NCBI RefSeq assembly: GCF_050436995.1
Contig: NC_134755.1
Span: 4,155,001 to 4,219,000 of the forward strand
DNA: 64,000 nucleotides
Direction: 5' to 3'
Source: Anticarsia gemmatalis
Lineage: Eukaryota; Arthropoda; Insecta; Lepidoptera; Erebidae
The notes below the pieces were generated by a model that made no database searches, had not been told where the DNA came from, and worked only from the letters and a program-made list of their open reading frames with translations. The stretch's first letter is position 1. Every line of letters starts with the position of its first letter. The translations under genes and the position numbers were made by a program. Below are positions 11,590 to 22,958 of the stretch, piece after piece.

Positions 11590-11680
11590 ATGGTATGAAA
11601 ACCTGTACAGCGCCCCTAGTGGTTGCCATAGGTAAATGTTCAACTACATTTTAATGTATACTGTAGAAAATCGCGCTATA
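11590..11680 (+). mobile_element. Family A fragment, copy 8
   Basis: GTATGAAAACCTGTACAGCG, the core CAGCGCCCCTAGTGG, and the right end CTGTAGAAAATCGCGCTATA (11660-11679) are in normal order. The left arm is missing. Confidence 0.7.
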
Positions 11681-12721
11681 GTATGCACTGACATGAGTTT
11701 ACCAGTAAATAAAATATCATGCACATTGATCGAATTGGCCGTAAACCGATTGCCAAAACTCCATGCAAATGAATACGGACACCGATATTCCAATCAAGAA
11801 AAATTGCAAAATTACAAAAGCAAACATTCCCATATTGATTCGGTACAATAAAGATATGCCTTTCAACAAAGATTCTCCATTTCTCCGATATATCTAAAAT
11901 ACCGCCCACATCCCTTCAGTCCCCTCTGTCATTAAGTGCTACGCGAAGGAATTTATCGGCATGTGGGTCGGTTACGTGTTATTCTCATTAAGCCTGCCTA
12001 GTTCCCAATATGCCTTCGACAAGTGGCTTATGTAAGTACGGGTAAGGACTTCCGAGTAAGGCTTTTCTGGGCCTAAAATTAATTATAATAATAACTGGAA
12101 CATGGGCTGTGTGTAACTAAACCGACAAATTAATGAACTGTTAGAATACTTTTATAACTTCAAAACTTTCGCGATGCATGTTTATTATATTATAGAATAC
12201 GGCAATAATAACGCATTTCACATCAGAATGTTTGTGCAACTGTGTGTGACCATGGCGTGGTGTAACTTGCACCGAAAAGTCAGGTACACCTACAGTCGGT
12301 ACTTTTTTCTCTGGAAACGTAAAAGAATTGGGCAGAAGCCAATTAACAACAGTTCTTATTAGTTAAATTATAGTAATTTGGTTCAAGTGACGAAGCAAAA
12401 AGTGTTCTCTAGCCTTTTGTGAATATACTATAAGTTCATGGAATGAATAAAAATTGATTAACGCTACTCAAAACTAAAGCGATGCACCAGATTAGATAGC
12501 GAAAGTTTGTAATCGCTCAACAGGTAGTCAATTTCGGTTTATCTCAACCGATGCAACAGTTCTGACGAGAAACACTTCCAATTCTCTAGTTTTGGTGAAC
12601 ATGTAAAGTCCGCTCTAGTATTAAGTAGATGAAACTATGACATGCTGCCAACATTCACAAAACAATCGTCTCTTGTCCGTATATTTGTTTAAAAGGACTG
12701 CAAAACTTAGTTCCCGTCGCA
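11681..12721. other. No gene recognised
   Basis: Short overlapping frames on both strands (11636-11909, 12174-12362) lack splice context and family likeness. No repeat was identified. Confidence 0.4.
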
Positions 12722-12795
12722 TACGCTAGGAGCGTTGATCAATTATTCGATCCAATATTCTCGAAAGCTACTTGATGTTCAATGGTGATAAGGAA
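12722..12795 (-). mobile_element. Family A fragment, copy 9
   Basis: The reversed core ACGCTAGGAGCGTTGATCAA is followed by a decayed arm with TCAATGGTGATAAGG. No terminal repeat is preserved. Confidence 0.45.
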
Positions 12796-13250
12796 CTCAC
12801 TTTACGTTAGCCTCACGTGAAATGTATTCGAGTTTGATTATAATTATGTAATGTAAGTAAGAGTACTAAAGAGCGGTATTTGAAATATCCTTTGTTCAAT
12901 TCTAGTAAAATAGATCTCGATATTTTGAATTGGGAATTGGGGATCAGTTTTACACTAATATGCTTTGATTCATTCGCATGATTATAAGCGAAATTTGTGT
13001 GTAAATTCATGTCTAAATTGGTTCGTAATGTAAATTAGCCGAATTTGTAGAATCCTTTACCGTTCGAATATTGCTCTGGCTACTAAATTTGAAAATTAAT
13101 ATCTTTGTTCAAGCACACGCGTTTGAAAGATTGTACTGCACTGTATGGTCTGTAAAATCTGGAATAGAAACTGAACGTCGTGGGTGCTTCGGTGGCTAAG
13201 GTAAAAACCGAACCCAAATGTCAAATTCTAAATATCCTTTTCTCAATCAC

Positions 13251-13289
13251 AAGCTAGTGTTAATTACAGATCACAATTAACACTAGCTT
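13251..13289. repeat. Perfect 15-bp hairpin
   Basis: AAGCTAGTGTTAATT (13251-13265) and its exact inverted complement (13275-13289) flank a 9-nt loop. No family was recognised. It could be the pairing tip of a small foldback element or an RNA hairpin. Confidence 0.7.
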
Positions 13290-13734
13290 TTTCGTAATTA
13301 ATTAAATTGTAATCAATACCTGACCAACAAAGACCACCGTATACCGGAATACCGTTATAATTGAACCTGTAATAGTACTGGACTGTAAATTGTGGTAAAT
13401 ACACTTAGAATGTATTAGTAATCACAGTGTATTTCAATCCAATCTACATCCACACTGATTGAACCGGTATCTAAATGAATCAGTATGTGTATGTATGCTT
13501 TCCATGAATTCTGTTAACTGCTACCATGAAACTTACTTTGATTACTTACATGAATGGGTATCAGAAGCACTGATGCACCGATGCTACTAATTCTCTTGAA
13601 ACATTCTAATGAATTAAATTGCAGCCTTTAGACTTAAGTAAATCTAACCGTAGCTTGTACCTAGCTCGTACCTAGCTCATGCTACAGTTAAATTTACAGT
13701 CACCTTTACATTCAGTATTACTGAGCAACGAGCG

Positions 13735-13850
13735 TTTTAGAAATTATTCGGGAATAGTTTTTTACGGAATACAACTAGGAGCACTGATCAATTTTCATAC
13801 AATTCTTGATAATTACTCCGTCATCGATAGTATTAAGAAATTGCTTTACA
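13735..13850 (-). mobile_element. Family A fragment, copy 10
   Basis: AACTAGGAGCACTGATCAAT is the reversed core. It is followed by TTTCATACAATTCTTGATAA, TCATCGATAGTATTAAGAAA and TTGCTTTAC, a decayed but ordered arm. Confidence 0.6.
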
Positions 13851-14339
13851 AGATTTAAAAAATAGCAAGATTTTTCTTGCTTTTTTAAGTAAGGCCAAAG
13901 ATAATAAAACAAAATGTATTAAAATTACATCGTTTCGATTACACTTTTAACGTTTTTTCTATACTAAAATATCTATTGTATAAAATACAATAATAGGTTC
14001 ACCACTAGACAATCCAACTTTACAATAGAGTTAGTTATCATACTTCATTTGTTGTTACTTTTATCTCCAGAGATTACAACTTCAATTGGTGCCACAGAAT
14101 TACAATAGATCCAATTATTTTCCCGAATTCATAACTCTACATACATTTTTCTCTTTGAAAACGATATTTGCAAACAAGATTAAAATGTCAGACCGTTACG
14201 AATCTTGTTAGCGAAGTTTTGAAGAAATTAAATAAAAGTATCTGAATATCAATTCAATAAAATGCAACTTCTGAGATTTTTATAAAGTATTTACAATTAG
14301 CAATGCGATTTTCGGATTTGGTACTGTCGAATAACGAAA

Positions 14340-14462
14340 ATTCGTCATTTAAAATGTACAAAAATATTGGTTTCTACGGTGCCCGCTAGGGGTGCTGATC
14401 AAGTTTTGGTATAACGATAGCTAGCCGGTTGTCATCAAAGTGGTGAAAAATCGCTGTTCAGC
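14340..14462 (-). mobile_element. Family A element, copy 11
   Basis: GTTTCTACGGTGCCCGCTAG, the reversed core CGCTAGGGGTGCTGATCA, then ACGATAGCTAGCCGGTTGTC and GTGGTGAAAAATCGCTG follow the family order. The left part is decayed. Confidence 0.7.
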
Positions 14463-14524
14463 AGCTTGATTCCTGAATTCGGTAATTTTGAGTTTCATAA
14501 GCTTGACATGTAAGTACTTAAATA

Positions 14525-14623
14525 TTCGTTTTTCGGCAACCGCTAGGGGTGATGTACAATTTTTATTCAAAATTTGTCGATAGGTTTGTTCATATTCGAT
14601 GGTGGTAGAAAATCGCGCTACAG
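14525..14623 (-). mobile_element. Family A element, copy 12
   Basis: The reversed core ACCGCTAGGGGTGATGTACA, then AAATTTGTCGATAGGTTTG and the clear end GGTGGTAGAAAATCGCGCTA ending in CAG (14622). It lies about 60 bp from copy 11 in the same orientation. The upstream block TTGACATGTAAGTACTTAAA recurs in the copy at 26779, so it belongs to one subfamily. Confidence 0.75.
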
Positions 14624-14977
14624 TTTCTATTACGTTAGCTTGCAAACTATTTTTTAAGTTTACAAATTCTATAATGTACTTATTCAGTTTGAAGATGTTT
14701 TACATTTATAATAAGTAACTTTATAAGTCTGCTTTTACAATTTATATATTTGATCAACTTTGAGAAGAACTTGAGCTAAGTTATTCATTATTTCGAAATT
14801 CTTTTTAATCCGATTATCTGCTTTAATTCTACTTTTACATTTACAAAGTTAATATTTTTAACTCAGTGTTGTTCAAATATATCTATGTAATATGCAGACT
14901 ACGTATTAATTATTGGGATTTAATTTCATACCATCACGCACTGACTGCTTCTCATTACAATCGAGCGATTACCTGAC

Positions 14978-14991
14978 GTTGCCATGGCAAC
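14978..14991. promoter_or_regulatory. Perfect palindromic RFX X-box
   Basis: GTTGCCATGGCAAC is the symmetrical form of the X-box bound by RFX transcription factors, which control ciliary genes in animals, including sensory-neuron genes in insects. Eight of 14 bases are G or C in AT-rich DNA, so a chance match is unlikely. No promoter or start codon was recognised within a few hundred bases on either side, so an intronic or distal element is as likely as a proximal promoter. Confidence 0.5.
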
Positions 14992-15221
14992 AGATTGGTA
15001 ATATTATCGTGGGTAGAATTGGAGTTTATTGATTGTTTTGCTATTAGTTGATCTTATAACGTATATATGTGTTAATTAGAACATAACTTGCAGAATATAA
15101 AATAATTTCCTCTTATTATGAAACTTATAGAAATATTATGTAATCTTTTATAAGCTTGGAAGAATCAATCATTACCCACATGCATTGACAGCTATCTTCA
15201 TAAATAACGTTACTCAATACT

Positions 15222-15386
15222 GCGCTGCACTGCAATTTTCTACCACCATCATCTATTTACAACCAACATAAAAAAGTATGAAAACCTGATCAGCGCCCCT
15301 AGCGAGTGTCGTTGTAACTATTTTTACACTTTAAATGTCAATATCTCGATGTTCAATAGCGCCAAATATAGAAAATTGCGCTTCTT
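15222..15386 (+). mobile_element. Family A element, copy 13
   Basis: Left end CTGCACTGCAATTTTCTACC, arm, TATGAAAACCTGATCAGCGC, core CCCCTAGCGAGTGTCG, TTTAAATGTCAATATCTCGA, and right end ATATAGAAAATTGCGCTTC. All blocks are present with scattered mutations, which indicates an old, near-complete copy. Confidence 0.8.
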
Positions 15387-15729
15387 AATACGTTTATTCC
15401 ACAATGTCATTATCAAGAGACCAAATGTCAAACAACCTTTGCGGAGGTGTCACGATAGTGATTATACGAACTGTGATCTTTACTTTTTATACTGTAATAA
15501 TATTATATCAGTATTATCACACGTACACACCTACACATATTTCCCATAGCCGAGCTTCAACGCCTACTCTCGTTACTCGAAACGCCATTTGCGAACAAAA
15601 TTATTCGTTTATGATCCTCCATTTAATTTTTGCACAGAACAGGCGAAATGGATATGAGTACCTTTCATCCCTATACAATAATTCCAGTAACCAGTCACAT
15701 AGCACAACAGAACAATGTTCTTCAACTAC

Positions 15730-15870
15730 TAGCAACGCGATTCCTTGCAGCCGATACTATCGAGTATCGGGAATTAGACAATTAAAATGTGTTGCAAAAA
15801 TTGTTTCTAAGGTGCCCCGGTAAAAGCAACGATCAAAGTTTCATACAAAATTTGGCGATAGCTTCAATCA
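15730..15870 (-). mobile_element. Family A element, copy 14, decayed
   Basis: AGCAACGCGATTCCTTGCAG, CGATACTATCGAGTATCGGG, TTGTTTCTAAGGTGCCCCGG and TTTCATACAAAATTTGGCGA follow the reversed family order. The far end is not clear. The 139-codon frame at 15404-15823 runs through this repeat and is not a gene. Confidence 0.55.
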
Positions 15871-18800
15871 AACTTTCGTAACAAATAGTATTGCAATCTT
15901 TACAAATACAAAACTTCATCGATTTTCGTAGGATAATAGTAGACCTCCAAAGCTTCACTAAATAAAGATATCATTACTATACTTAAAACAAATTATATTA
16001 TTATTACAATCAGAGCAATTTCACCTGTCAATCTCTGCTATCTATTTACTTCCGAACTGACATAAAGAACCATTACATCTGATTAATGACCTCAGCCCGA
16101 TAACCGAAGTACAAACGAAATGATTGACAAGACAATAATGAACGTACTTGTTCATTTAAAACGGTAATGAGATCATAATTTATCTGAAATTCTGACGGTA
16201 ATGTATTGGTAATTAATGTACGGATCAGTTCTGTTTATTATTTGTTATTTTTGGTTATTCGCAAAGACTGATATTGTACTTTGATTTATTGGTTTTAATC
16301 AGGCGAAGATAGAATAAGGATATCTAAGTCTACCAAAAGGAATTACCTTTTGAAAAGTATATCAAATTTTCTTCATTATCGTTTAAGAGAATAAGGGCTT
16401 AAAATTGATTTAGTAGTTGTCAAAAATGTTGTGTTTTAGATTACCTAATATCAGAATTCGCGCAATGCCATACGAAACTGATTTCATTACTACCGTTATA
16501 CCAACAGCCTGAAGGACAAAGTAGAATTTTCATTTACGTCAGCTCAAATTTGATAGCACAATGTCATCTAGCACCAAGGACAGAATTTTATGATAACATT
16601 ACATAGCAGCCTTGAGTTGCAGCTACCAAGGCCTTTCCAAATATCCCTACAACCTACTAACCAAATGGCATCATTTAGGGAAAATCTGATTCTCTCTTAG
16701 TAAATTCGATGCCATTATCCCACGGAAACGGTGCAATTTGTATATGGTCAATACGGAAATACAAAGATACATAACACATCCTAGTGGAATGTGTATTTTC
16801 CGTCCGAGAATGGAGTTATTTCATCATTGGGTTATATCATTACTGCAGACCGCAATGCAGATTGGAGTGACTGTGAACTGTTTTTATGATGATGTTTTAG
16901 GAAGTTGTAAAGATAAATAACTGGCCACTTTTAATTTTAAAGTGTGATTGAATTCAAAATATTGATCAATAATAAAGTCAATTGGTCAATATCTAATGGT
17001 TAGAAATAAAACGAAAATATTTACAATGACTAGAAAAAAAAAACCTGACGGTTCATCTTCGAGCGTAACAGGTGGTTATAACACTACTGCGTAGTACAAG
17101 ATCTAAAAATAAACAAGGATTAAAATGAATATTTCAAAGTTAAGGTAAGTGGGGAGTCAGATGTTCACAATACACTTTATTTTGTTGCCAACGACGACGG
17201 CAGCGTAGCATCATCATATCAAATTGTCTGTATATTTTTGACCTAATTTTATAATAGAAAAGGAACTTCCTCATAGCTCTTCTGGTAGGCAATATCCGGG
17301 AACAAGTTGTTACAATGTTTTTGCAGATCCTGTTACTTCATAACAGTTTAGATAATAGAAAAAGATCGTGATCCTATTAAATCATTGAAACATTCTTATT
17401 GTATTCTAACAGCTGTAATGAGAAAACATAATTAACTCTCGATCGACCTATCAAGTCAAGAGGAACGAACAATCAGATCCCATTCGCAACTAGACTTTTA
17501 TACAATGCGAACGACTGTCATTCAAATCTCTGTTATCGTTGATAATTATCTTCTCTTTTACCTGTATTCTTTTCATAATCTACCAATAGATTCCAATACA
17601 ATGCGACCTCTAACAAAGGTTCAACTCTTATTGTGAGCTACGTCTCCCAATTACTGGTTTGCATGTAAATAATGGGGATGCGTAAGTATTCTATTGTAAG
17701 GAGAATATGCACGGTATTTTTCGAATCTTCGGTTCGGTATTTTTATGAAGTACGTTGTTAAGGTCCGGACAATACAAGGAAGTCATTGAGTACATAGAAA
17801 ATATTAGGTGCAGACATTCTTGTTGTTCGGGTTCGAATAATTCGAGTTGTTCTATCAATGCTAGGGTGATTACGTCTACGTGACTGTCATGGAGTTGCCG
17901 CAATTTTTACGTGGAAAAATAGCCAGGACGGCAGCTCTTGTAGACGGAGAATAAAATTATCTCGTCTGGTTCTATTTCCAAAAGCAATCAAGAAATGAGT
18001 TTGTCTCTTCCAAACTCAAACTTCAGTCAAAGTTCACTTCAAAACAGGTTACAGTTTGATACCAAAAAGTTTTTTCTTTATTTATAAATCATTGTGTTTT
18101 TGTTTATGAAAGACCATGATAAGATTAGTATTATGGTCCGATGTTCTGAAGAGTTCCAAAGTTTGGCATGAACTTTTATGTTAGAAATGCTTGTAGTTCT
18201 TTTTCAGCAAGGAGTAAATATGTGAAGCAAATAATTGTGAAAATTTTTTTACCCAGTCTTGTTTGTCAATGAGAGTCTGGTAAATTAATATCAAATCTTA
18301 AACGGCCAAAAAAGCCAAACAACATAACTACTTTCAACACCAGGATACTGTTTAAGTTAGTGTTAGTATTTGCATCTGCCTAAGCGTTTCCATTTCAAAT
18401 CTAATATAACTCAGCTGCGATACAGCCAATTACCTAATTACCTGTTGAACGGTCGAAAGCCTTTTGTTATAGATGTAACTAATTAACTAAACTGCACGAT
18501 TCATCGAGTTACGGCGACCATTTAGCTTGTCAATATTTCATGTAGGTTACACTGTGTACATCGTTCTGAACAATGTAATTGTTTGATTGAGCTGTTTGTT
18601 TGTTGTAATTAAGTGTATAACTAGTGAAATTGGACATACTTTATTACGAAATATATTTTTGTAGAGTATTCATTTCTGTAGATTATCTAGAATATATTTT
18701 ATTCATCTTGGAAAATGTTGCACTCAATGCAAATATTTTTTTAAATCGATTCCTTTATTAACTAAACCATGGAATGCCCAATCCCGTGTCTTTAACCTGA

Positions 18801-19854
18801 AACGGTTTTTTTTTTTTTTTTTTGTAATTTTAACCAGCAACTTTGATATTAGTCACAGGGACAAAAAACGTTCAATTCTTTGTTCTCCATCTGATAACAG
18901 TATTAGTATAGTAGGTAAATAAAATCAGCTTAAAACCATAAAAAAACGCGAATTATTAACTTAGTAATAATTGTTTCCATATTTAGTTACAAAATGTACA
19001 GAATAATTCATATTAATGATAAAACATGCGTTTATTTCGTACATTACATTATGAACTAATTTAGTTTAATAATGAATTAGAACATGATTTCAACAAAGTA
19101 GGCTCTAATTGCCGCAAATGTTTAAATGTTTGACCTATATTATTGCAATAACAGGGGTAATTTAATATTCTAAACATACGAATACTATTTGAAACAGGTA
19201 TTTGGAATTATTAATATTACAAGCTAATGTAAAATGTTAGAGATTTATTCGGAAATTCTACTATTAAAATATGCAGTGTACTGACAACTAGGACGATAGT
19301 AATTTAGAAAAGGACGCTAATATAAGTGTAAGTGAGAACGATGATCACTTAACATGATACACATTCAAGATTTGTTCCGCTAATAACTTATAATTTAAAA
19401 GATGTAAATTATCTTCCCGCATTGTTTATATTGATTTTGATTAATGACTTTGTATCAATTGTTCGAAAGTATGACCATTTTATTGGTTAAAATTTTATCC
19501 TGATTATTGAAAATAATCAAGGCTGAGAAACGAGAACGCCGTTTCATTAACAGTTGGCTTAGAACATTTATAAAAGCCGAAGTCGGTACATTAATAGACT
19601 TAAAAACACGTTTTTTGTCAACCTTATGTATGTCAGTCTCGTACTACCGTGTACAAAATCCTTCGTGACCACTCGCATACCAAATGTTGCACTATGTTAA
19701 CAAAATATGCAATCCAAACAGCAGCTCAGCGTTAGTCTGCTAGTTGGCAACTGACCTGCCAACTAGGAAACCAACACTTTATTCCTAGTTCATCTGCCTA
19801 GAGAATAAATATCGAAAATACGTTGACCTTGGGTTTTTAGTCCTTGATGTGTTC
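15871..19854. other. Long stretch without gene; one poly-T tract
   Basis: About 4 kb with no supported exon or named repeat. An 18-nt poly-T tract lies at 18806-18823. The small frames at 16738-16920 and 17691-17903 lack splice context and similarity to known families. Confidence 0.4.
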
Positions 19855-19935
19855 GCAAAATTTCATTAAAATCTATTAATGTTTAACTTTAAAACAAACA
19901 GACAAACTTTTATATTTATAATTTTTGTTTGAAAA
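19855..19935 (+). repeat. Fragment of a lepidopteran dispersed repeat
   Basis: TTCGCAAAATTTCATTAAAA, then AACAGACAAACTTTTATATT, match the tail of a repeat very common in Lepidoptera that ends near TATAATATTAGTA. Better copies occur at 41520 and 41975 in this window. The parent class (non-LTR tail or other) is uncertain. Confidence 0.5.
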
Positions 19936-20212
19936 ACCGTGTCAAATACTTACGTCAATATCGGGAAGACGGAAAACAGATAACCCAGAAAACCTATTTT
20001 TCACGAAGCTTTAATCAGTTGAAGTGGAAACTTGGAACTCTTTTATTTAGCTTCCTCTTGTGAGGAAGACATTTACGAATTAGTTTTTGTTGCAGTTAAA
20101 AAGGAAACGAGACATCTGTTATCTTAGTAGGGCGTCTTTCTTTTCATTGACTATACGGCGTTTCGTTTTATCGGCGAACAAGCCATACTATCGTAAGAAA
20201 CAGCCTGCAGTA

Positions 20213-20362
20213 GAGTGATTCTGTTCAGTCGGAACTATCGGATCGAGAGTTTGATATTTAAAATGTACGGCAATAGTTTCTACGCGTCCCGCTAAAGGCA
20301 AAAAAAAAATGCGGGTGTCAGTAGCCGGCAAAAATATAGAAAAAGTCAATAGTGGTAAAATA
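20213..20362 (-). mobile_element. Family A element, copy 15, decayed
   Basis: GATTCTGTTCAGTCGGAACT, GAGAGTTTGATATTTAAAAT, AATAGTTTCTACGCGTCCCG, then a poly-A interruption in place of the core, and GTCAATAGTGGTAAAATA. The order is that of the family, but the GATCAGCGCC core is broken. Confidence 0.6.
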
Positions 20363-21486
20363 AAATACGTAAATATTGCAATTGAAAGATATTGCAGGGT
20401 TTCTAAGAAAAAATAATTATTTTATAACAAGTATTATCTTAAAGAAATTGAATGAAACTCAAAATTATATGACAAACATACAATGGGAGTTTTTATTTGA
20501 GTTTGTGATTAGTATGAGCATAGTAAATCTCGGAATAATCAGGGTCATACTCAGAAGATTCGTAAAGCAGTAAAATACTACTACATTAGGTACTTACTAT
20601 TTGCTGTTCCATTGACCTTAGATTTTTACAGCTAAGGTTCATGACTTTTTTATGAATATAGCCGTTACTTAGCTCTTAGGAAGTTGGCATAAATAAAATT
20701 GTTAGGACTTACAAAAAAGTTGAACGCTCATTTCGAGAATCGTTTCTTTAATGGTGCTTTGTACTTTGTTATCGGCAATCGTTAAATTTTTACAGAATTT
20801 CTGTTATTGGGATATAAATGTTAGCAAAATTGGTAGTAAATGAATTTTTCGAGAAATAGGCTTGACCTTACCAATTTTATAATACACATCTTCATAAGAA
20901 CTCAATACATTTCATGAAAACTGCTTCAAACCAATAATTTTTTGCGAAAAGCAGTTTAATTCTAAAGTAGATTTGTCATACCAAAACTTGAATTAAAATA
21001 TTACTTCTGTAGAATTTAGAAAACCGGTGCCTTCATAAACCAACAAATAACACGTTACGTTCTAAATATACATTAACACTGGCACATATTATTTTCATCA
21101 ACATACTCGGTATTACTTTACAGCGTCAAAGCCTTTCAATAGCTTTGACTTCTATGACTGATGCAGATTACAAACGTGATTCTAGTACGTACAAGGCCCT
21201 ACATGTTCCTCATTACGTGATACATTGAAACGCTGTTACACAAAGCTTTATCATCGTCAAGCCGTCGACACCAGTCTACACTTAGTCATGTTACATCTAG
21301 TGATTACTACGACGGAAGAAATGGCACGCATATCATATTTTTCTTTTTTGTCTTCCTCATAATCGGCTTTGTTACTATTTATGTTTATTTTTGTAACAAT
21401 TAATGAATCTTAGATGTATAATAAAGTTGAACTTAGGATGATGGACGAACGTGAAATCGAATATATTTTGACAAAGTTCACATACG
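20363..21486. other. No gene recognised
   Basis: AT-rich. A 65-codon frame at 20376-20573 has no splice context and an AT-driven composition. Confidence 0.4.
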
Positions 21487-21560
21487 AATAAAAATGCCGC
21501 TATAAGGGATCCACTATCGTCAATCCTATTATAATCGTGATCTAATGCGGCATTTTTATT
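21487..21560. mobile_element. 74-bp foldback unit with 14-bp perfect arms
   Basis: AATAAAAATGCCGC (21487-21500) and its exact inverted complement (21547-21560) enclose 46 bp. The size and structure suit a tiny foldback or MITE relic. No second copy was noticed in the window, so mobility is only inferred. Confidence 0.45.
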
Positions 21561-22894
21561 AACGAACAAATGTTTCCTATGACTCTAGAATTTGAAGTCT
21601 ATCATATAGAGGTAATCAGAACATAGTTCTTAAAATACATAATATATTTTATAGTAAGCACTGATGTGTTATGGATTAAACTAATAAAATTGCTTTACTA
21701 ATCCAATTAAATGGATACTAAAAGCTTTAAACGTTTAGAAATATCCTCTCAAAGAACGTTCGTCCTGTTCCATACAAGTTTCAGTGCATTCGCATTTTAA
21801 CACTAAAATGTCGATTGTTGTCCGTCTATAATTAACTTTGTTGAATGAAACCCACGTACTCGCTCGCTTATACTCGTACTACTGTACTGTTTGTGAATGA
21901 AAAGCGTTGCGATGTCGAATGATTGTATTTTATTTTAGTCTTATGAAGGCATTTTTTGGGAAATAAACATGGTACTGGCTTTTATCGTTTTAACTGTAAC
22001 AGATAAATTCATGATACTGTGTGGTCTTTAGTATGTTGAATTGTAGAATACAAGGATAATTTTACTTTTTAACTCAATTAGTTTTTTTTAAATGTATTGT
22101 ATAGTCCGCCGACAGAAATATTTTCTAGGAATTAAATAATTTTCTCTCTAGTTTTTTAGTAGGTAATTTCGAATATTTTTTTACGGTCATGCATAAACGT
22201 AAAATTAAATGCACTGAATCAATAAATGTGTTTATTGATAAACTCAATTCAAACGGATGCAACTGACAACACGTAATAAACTAACGTCCGATCATTAATA
22301 TCTCAACCAAATAATGGAATGAACCGATTTAATGTTACTATATTTATTTGTATGAATCATTCACTCGTTCACACGTGGCGATGAACGTTACAAAACCACG
22401 CGTACATTGACGGGTTGAATGATTTATTGAGAAACGAATGAAATCGTAATGCGAACTTTGATTTACGAAGATGGGTGTCAACACACTATTAAAATTATTG
22501 AGATATTTTTGATAATACGTTCAGTGTAATGTATTACAACGAATATGTAATTTTATACTAGTAATGTTATTACCATAATCTGTTTGCTGTATGCATTTGT
22601 AACCATACAATTTGAAAGCTTGTTTTCCAAATCCGTGTTTAGTAATCTCAGATTTAATTTTACTTTCTCGGGTACACAAACATACATCAAACAACTTCCC
22701 TGATTCCGCTTTACGATCTAAATTCTCGACTGACACATGTCCCAAGTGAATGCAAAGCCTTATTTCTCATAGTGGCGGCCGTAACAGGCAAAATTATTCA
22801 AAACGGCTTACGCTTAGCTCCTAGTTTTGTGTTTGCAAACCGTAATTTATCTCTGCAGTGTTTAGTGTGAGGTTATCTATCCTATTTTCCTTAG
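21561..22894. other. No gene recognised
   Basis: AT-rich DNA leading up to a candidate exon. The patch GGCGGCCGTAACAGGC at 22775 is locally G+C-rich but unexplained. Confidence 0.35.
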
Positions 22895-22958
22895 AAATTG
22901 TTTGCATGGGGCTTCATCCTCCATCAGCTATTCGTGGTTAAGATTACCGACTTTGCCA
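22895..22958 (+). CDS. Candidate internal exon (64 nt)
   Basis: A pyrimidine-rich 3' splice site (CTATCCTATTTTCCTTAG, ending at 22894) is followed by 64 bp and a good donor, GCCA|GTAAGTTG (22959). Two frames are open throughout. Frame 1 begins KLFAWGFILHQL and is hydrophobic; the other begins NCLHGASSSISY. The segment is richer in G+C than its flanks. No protein family is recognised. If read in frame 1 it leaves one base, which fits the phase of the candidate exon at 55260. Chance pairs of splice signals are expected in 64 kb, so this is a hypothesis. Confidence 0.3.

Noticed and set aside
13190..13215. SINE head (CTTCGGTGGCTAAGG)
   Set aside because: It resembles an A box, but no B box or body follows.
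15404..15823. Longest open frame (139 codons, plus strand)
   Set aside because: It reads through family A copy 14, has repeat-like and low-complexity composition (Thr/Ser/Tyr/His), and lacks splice context.
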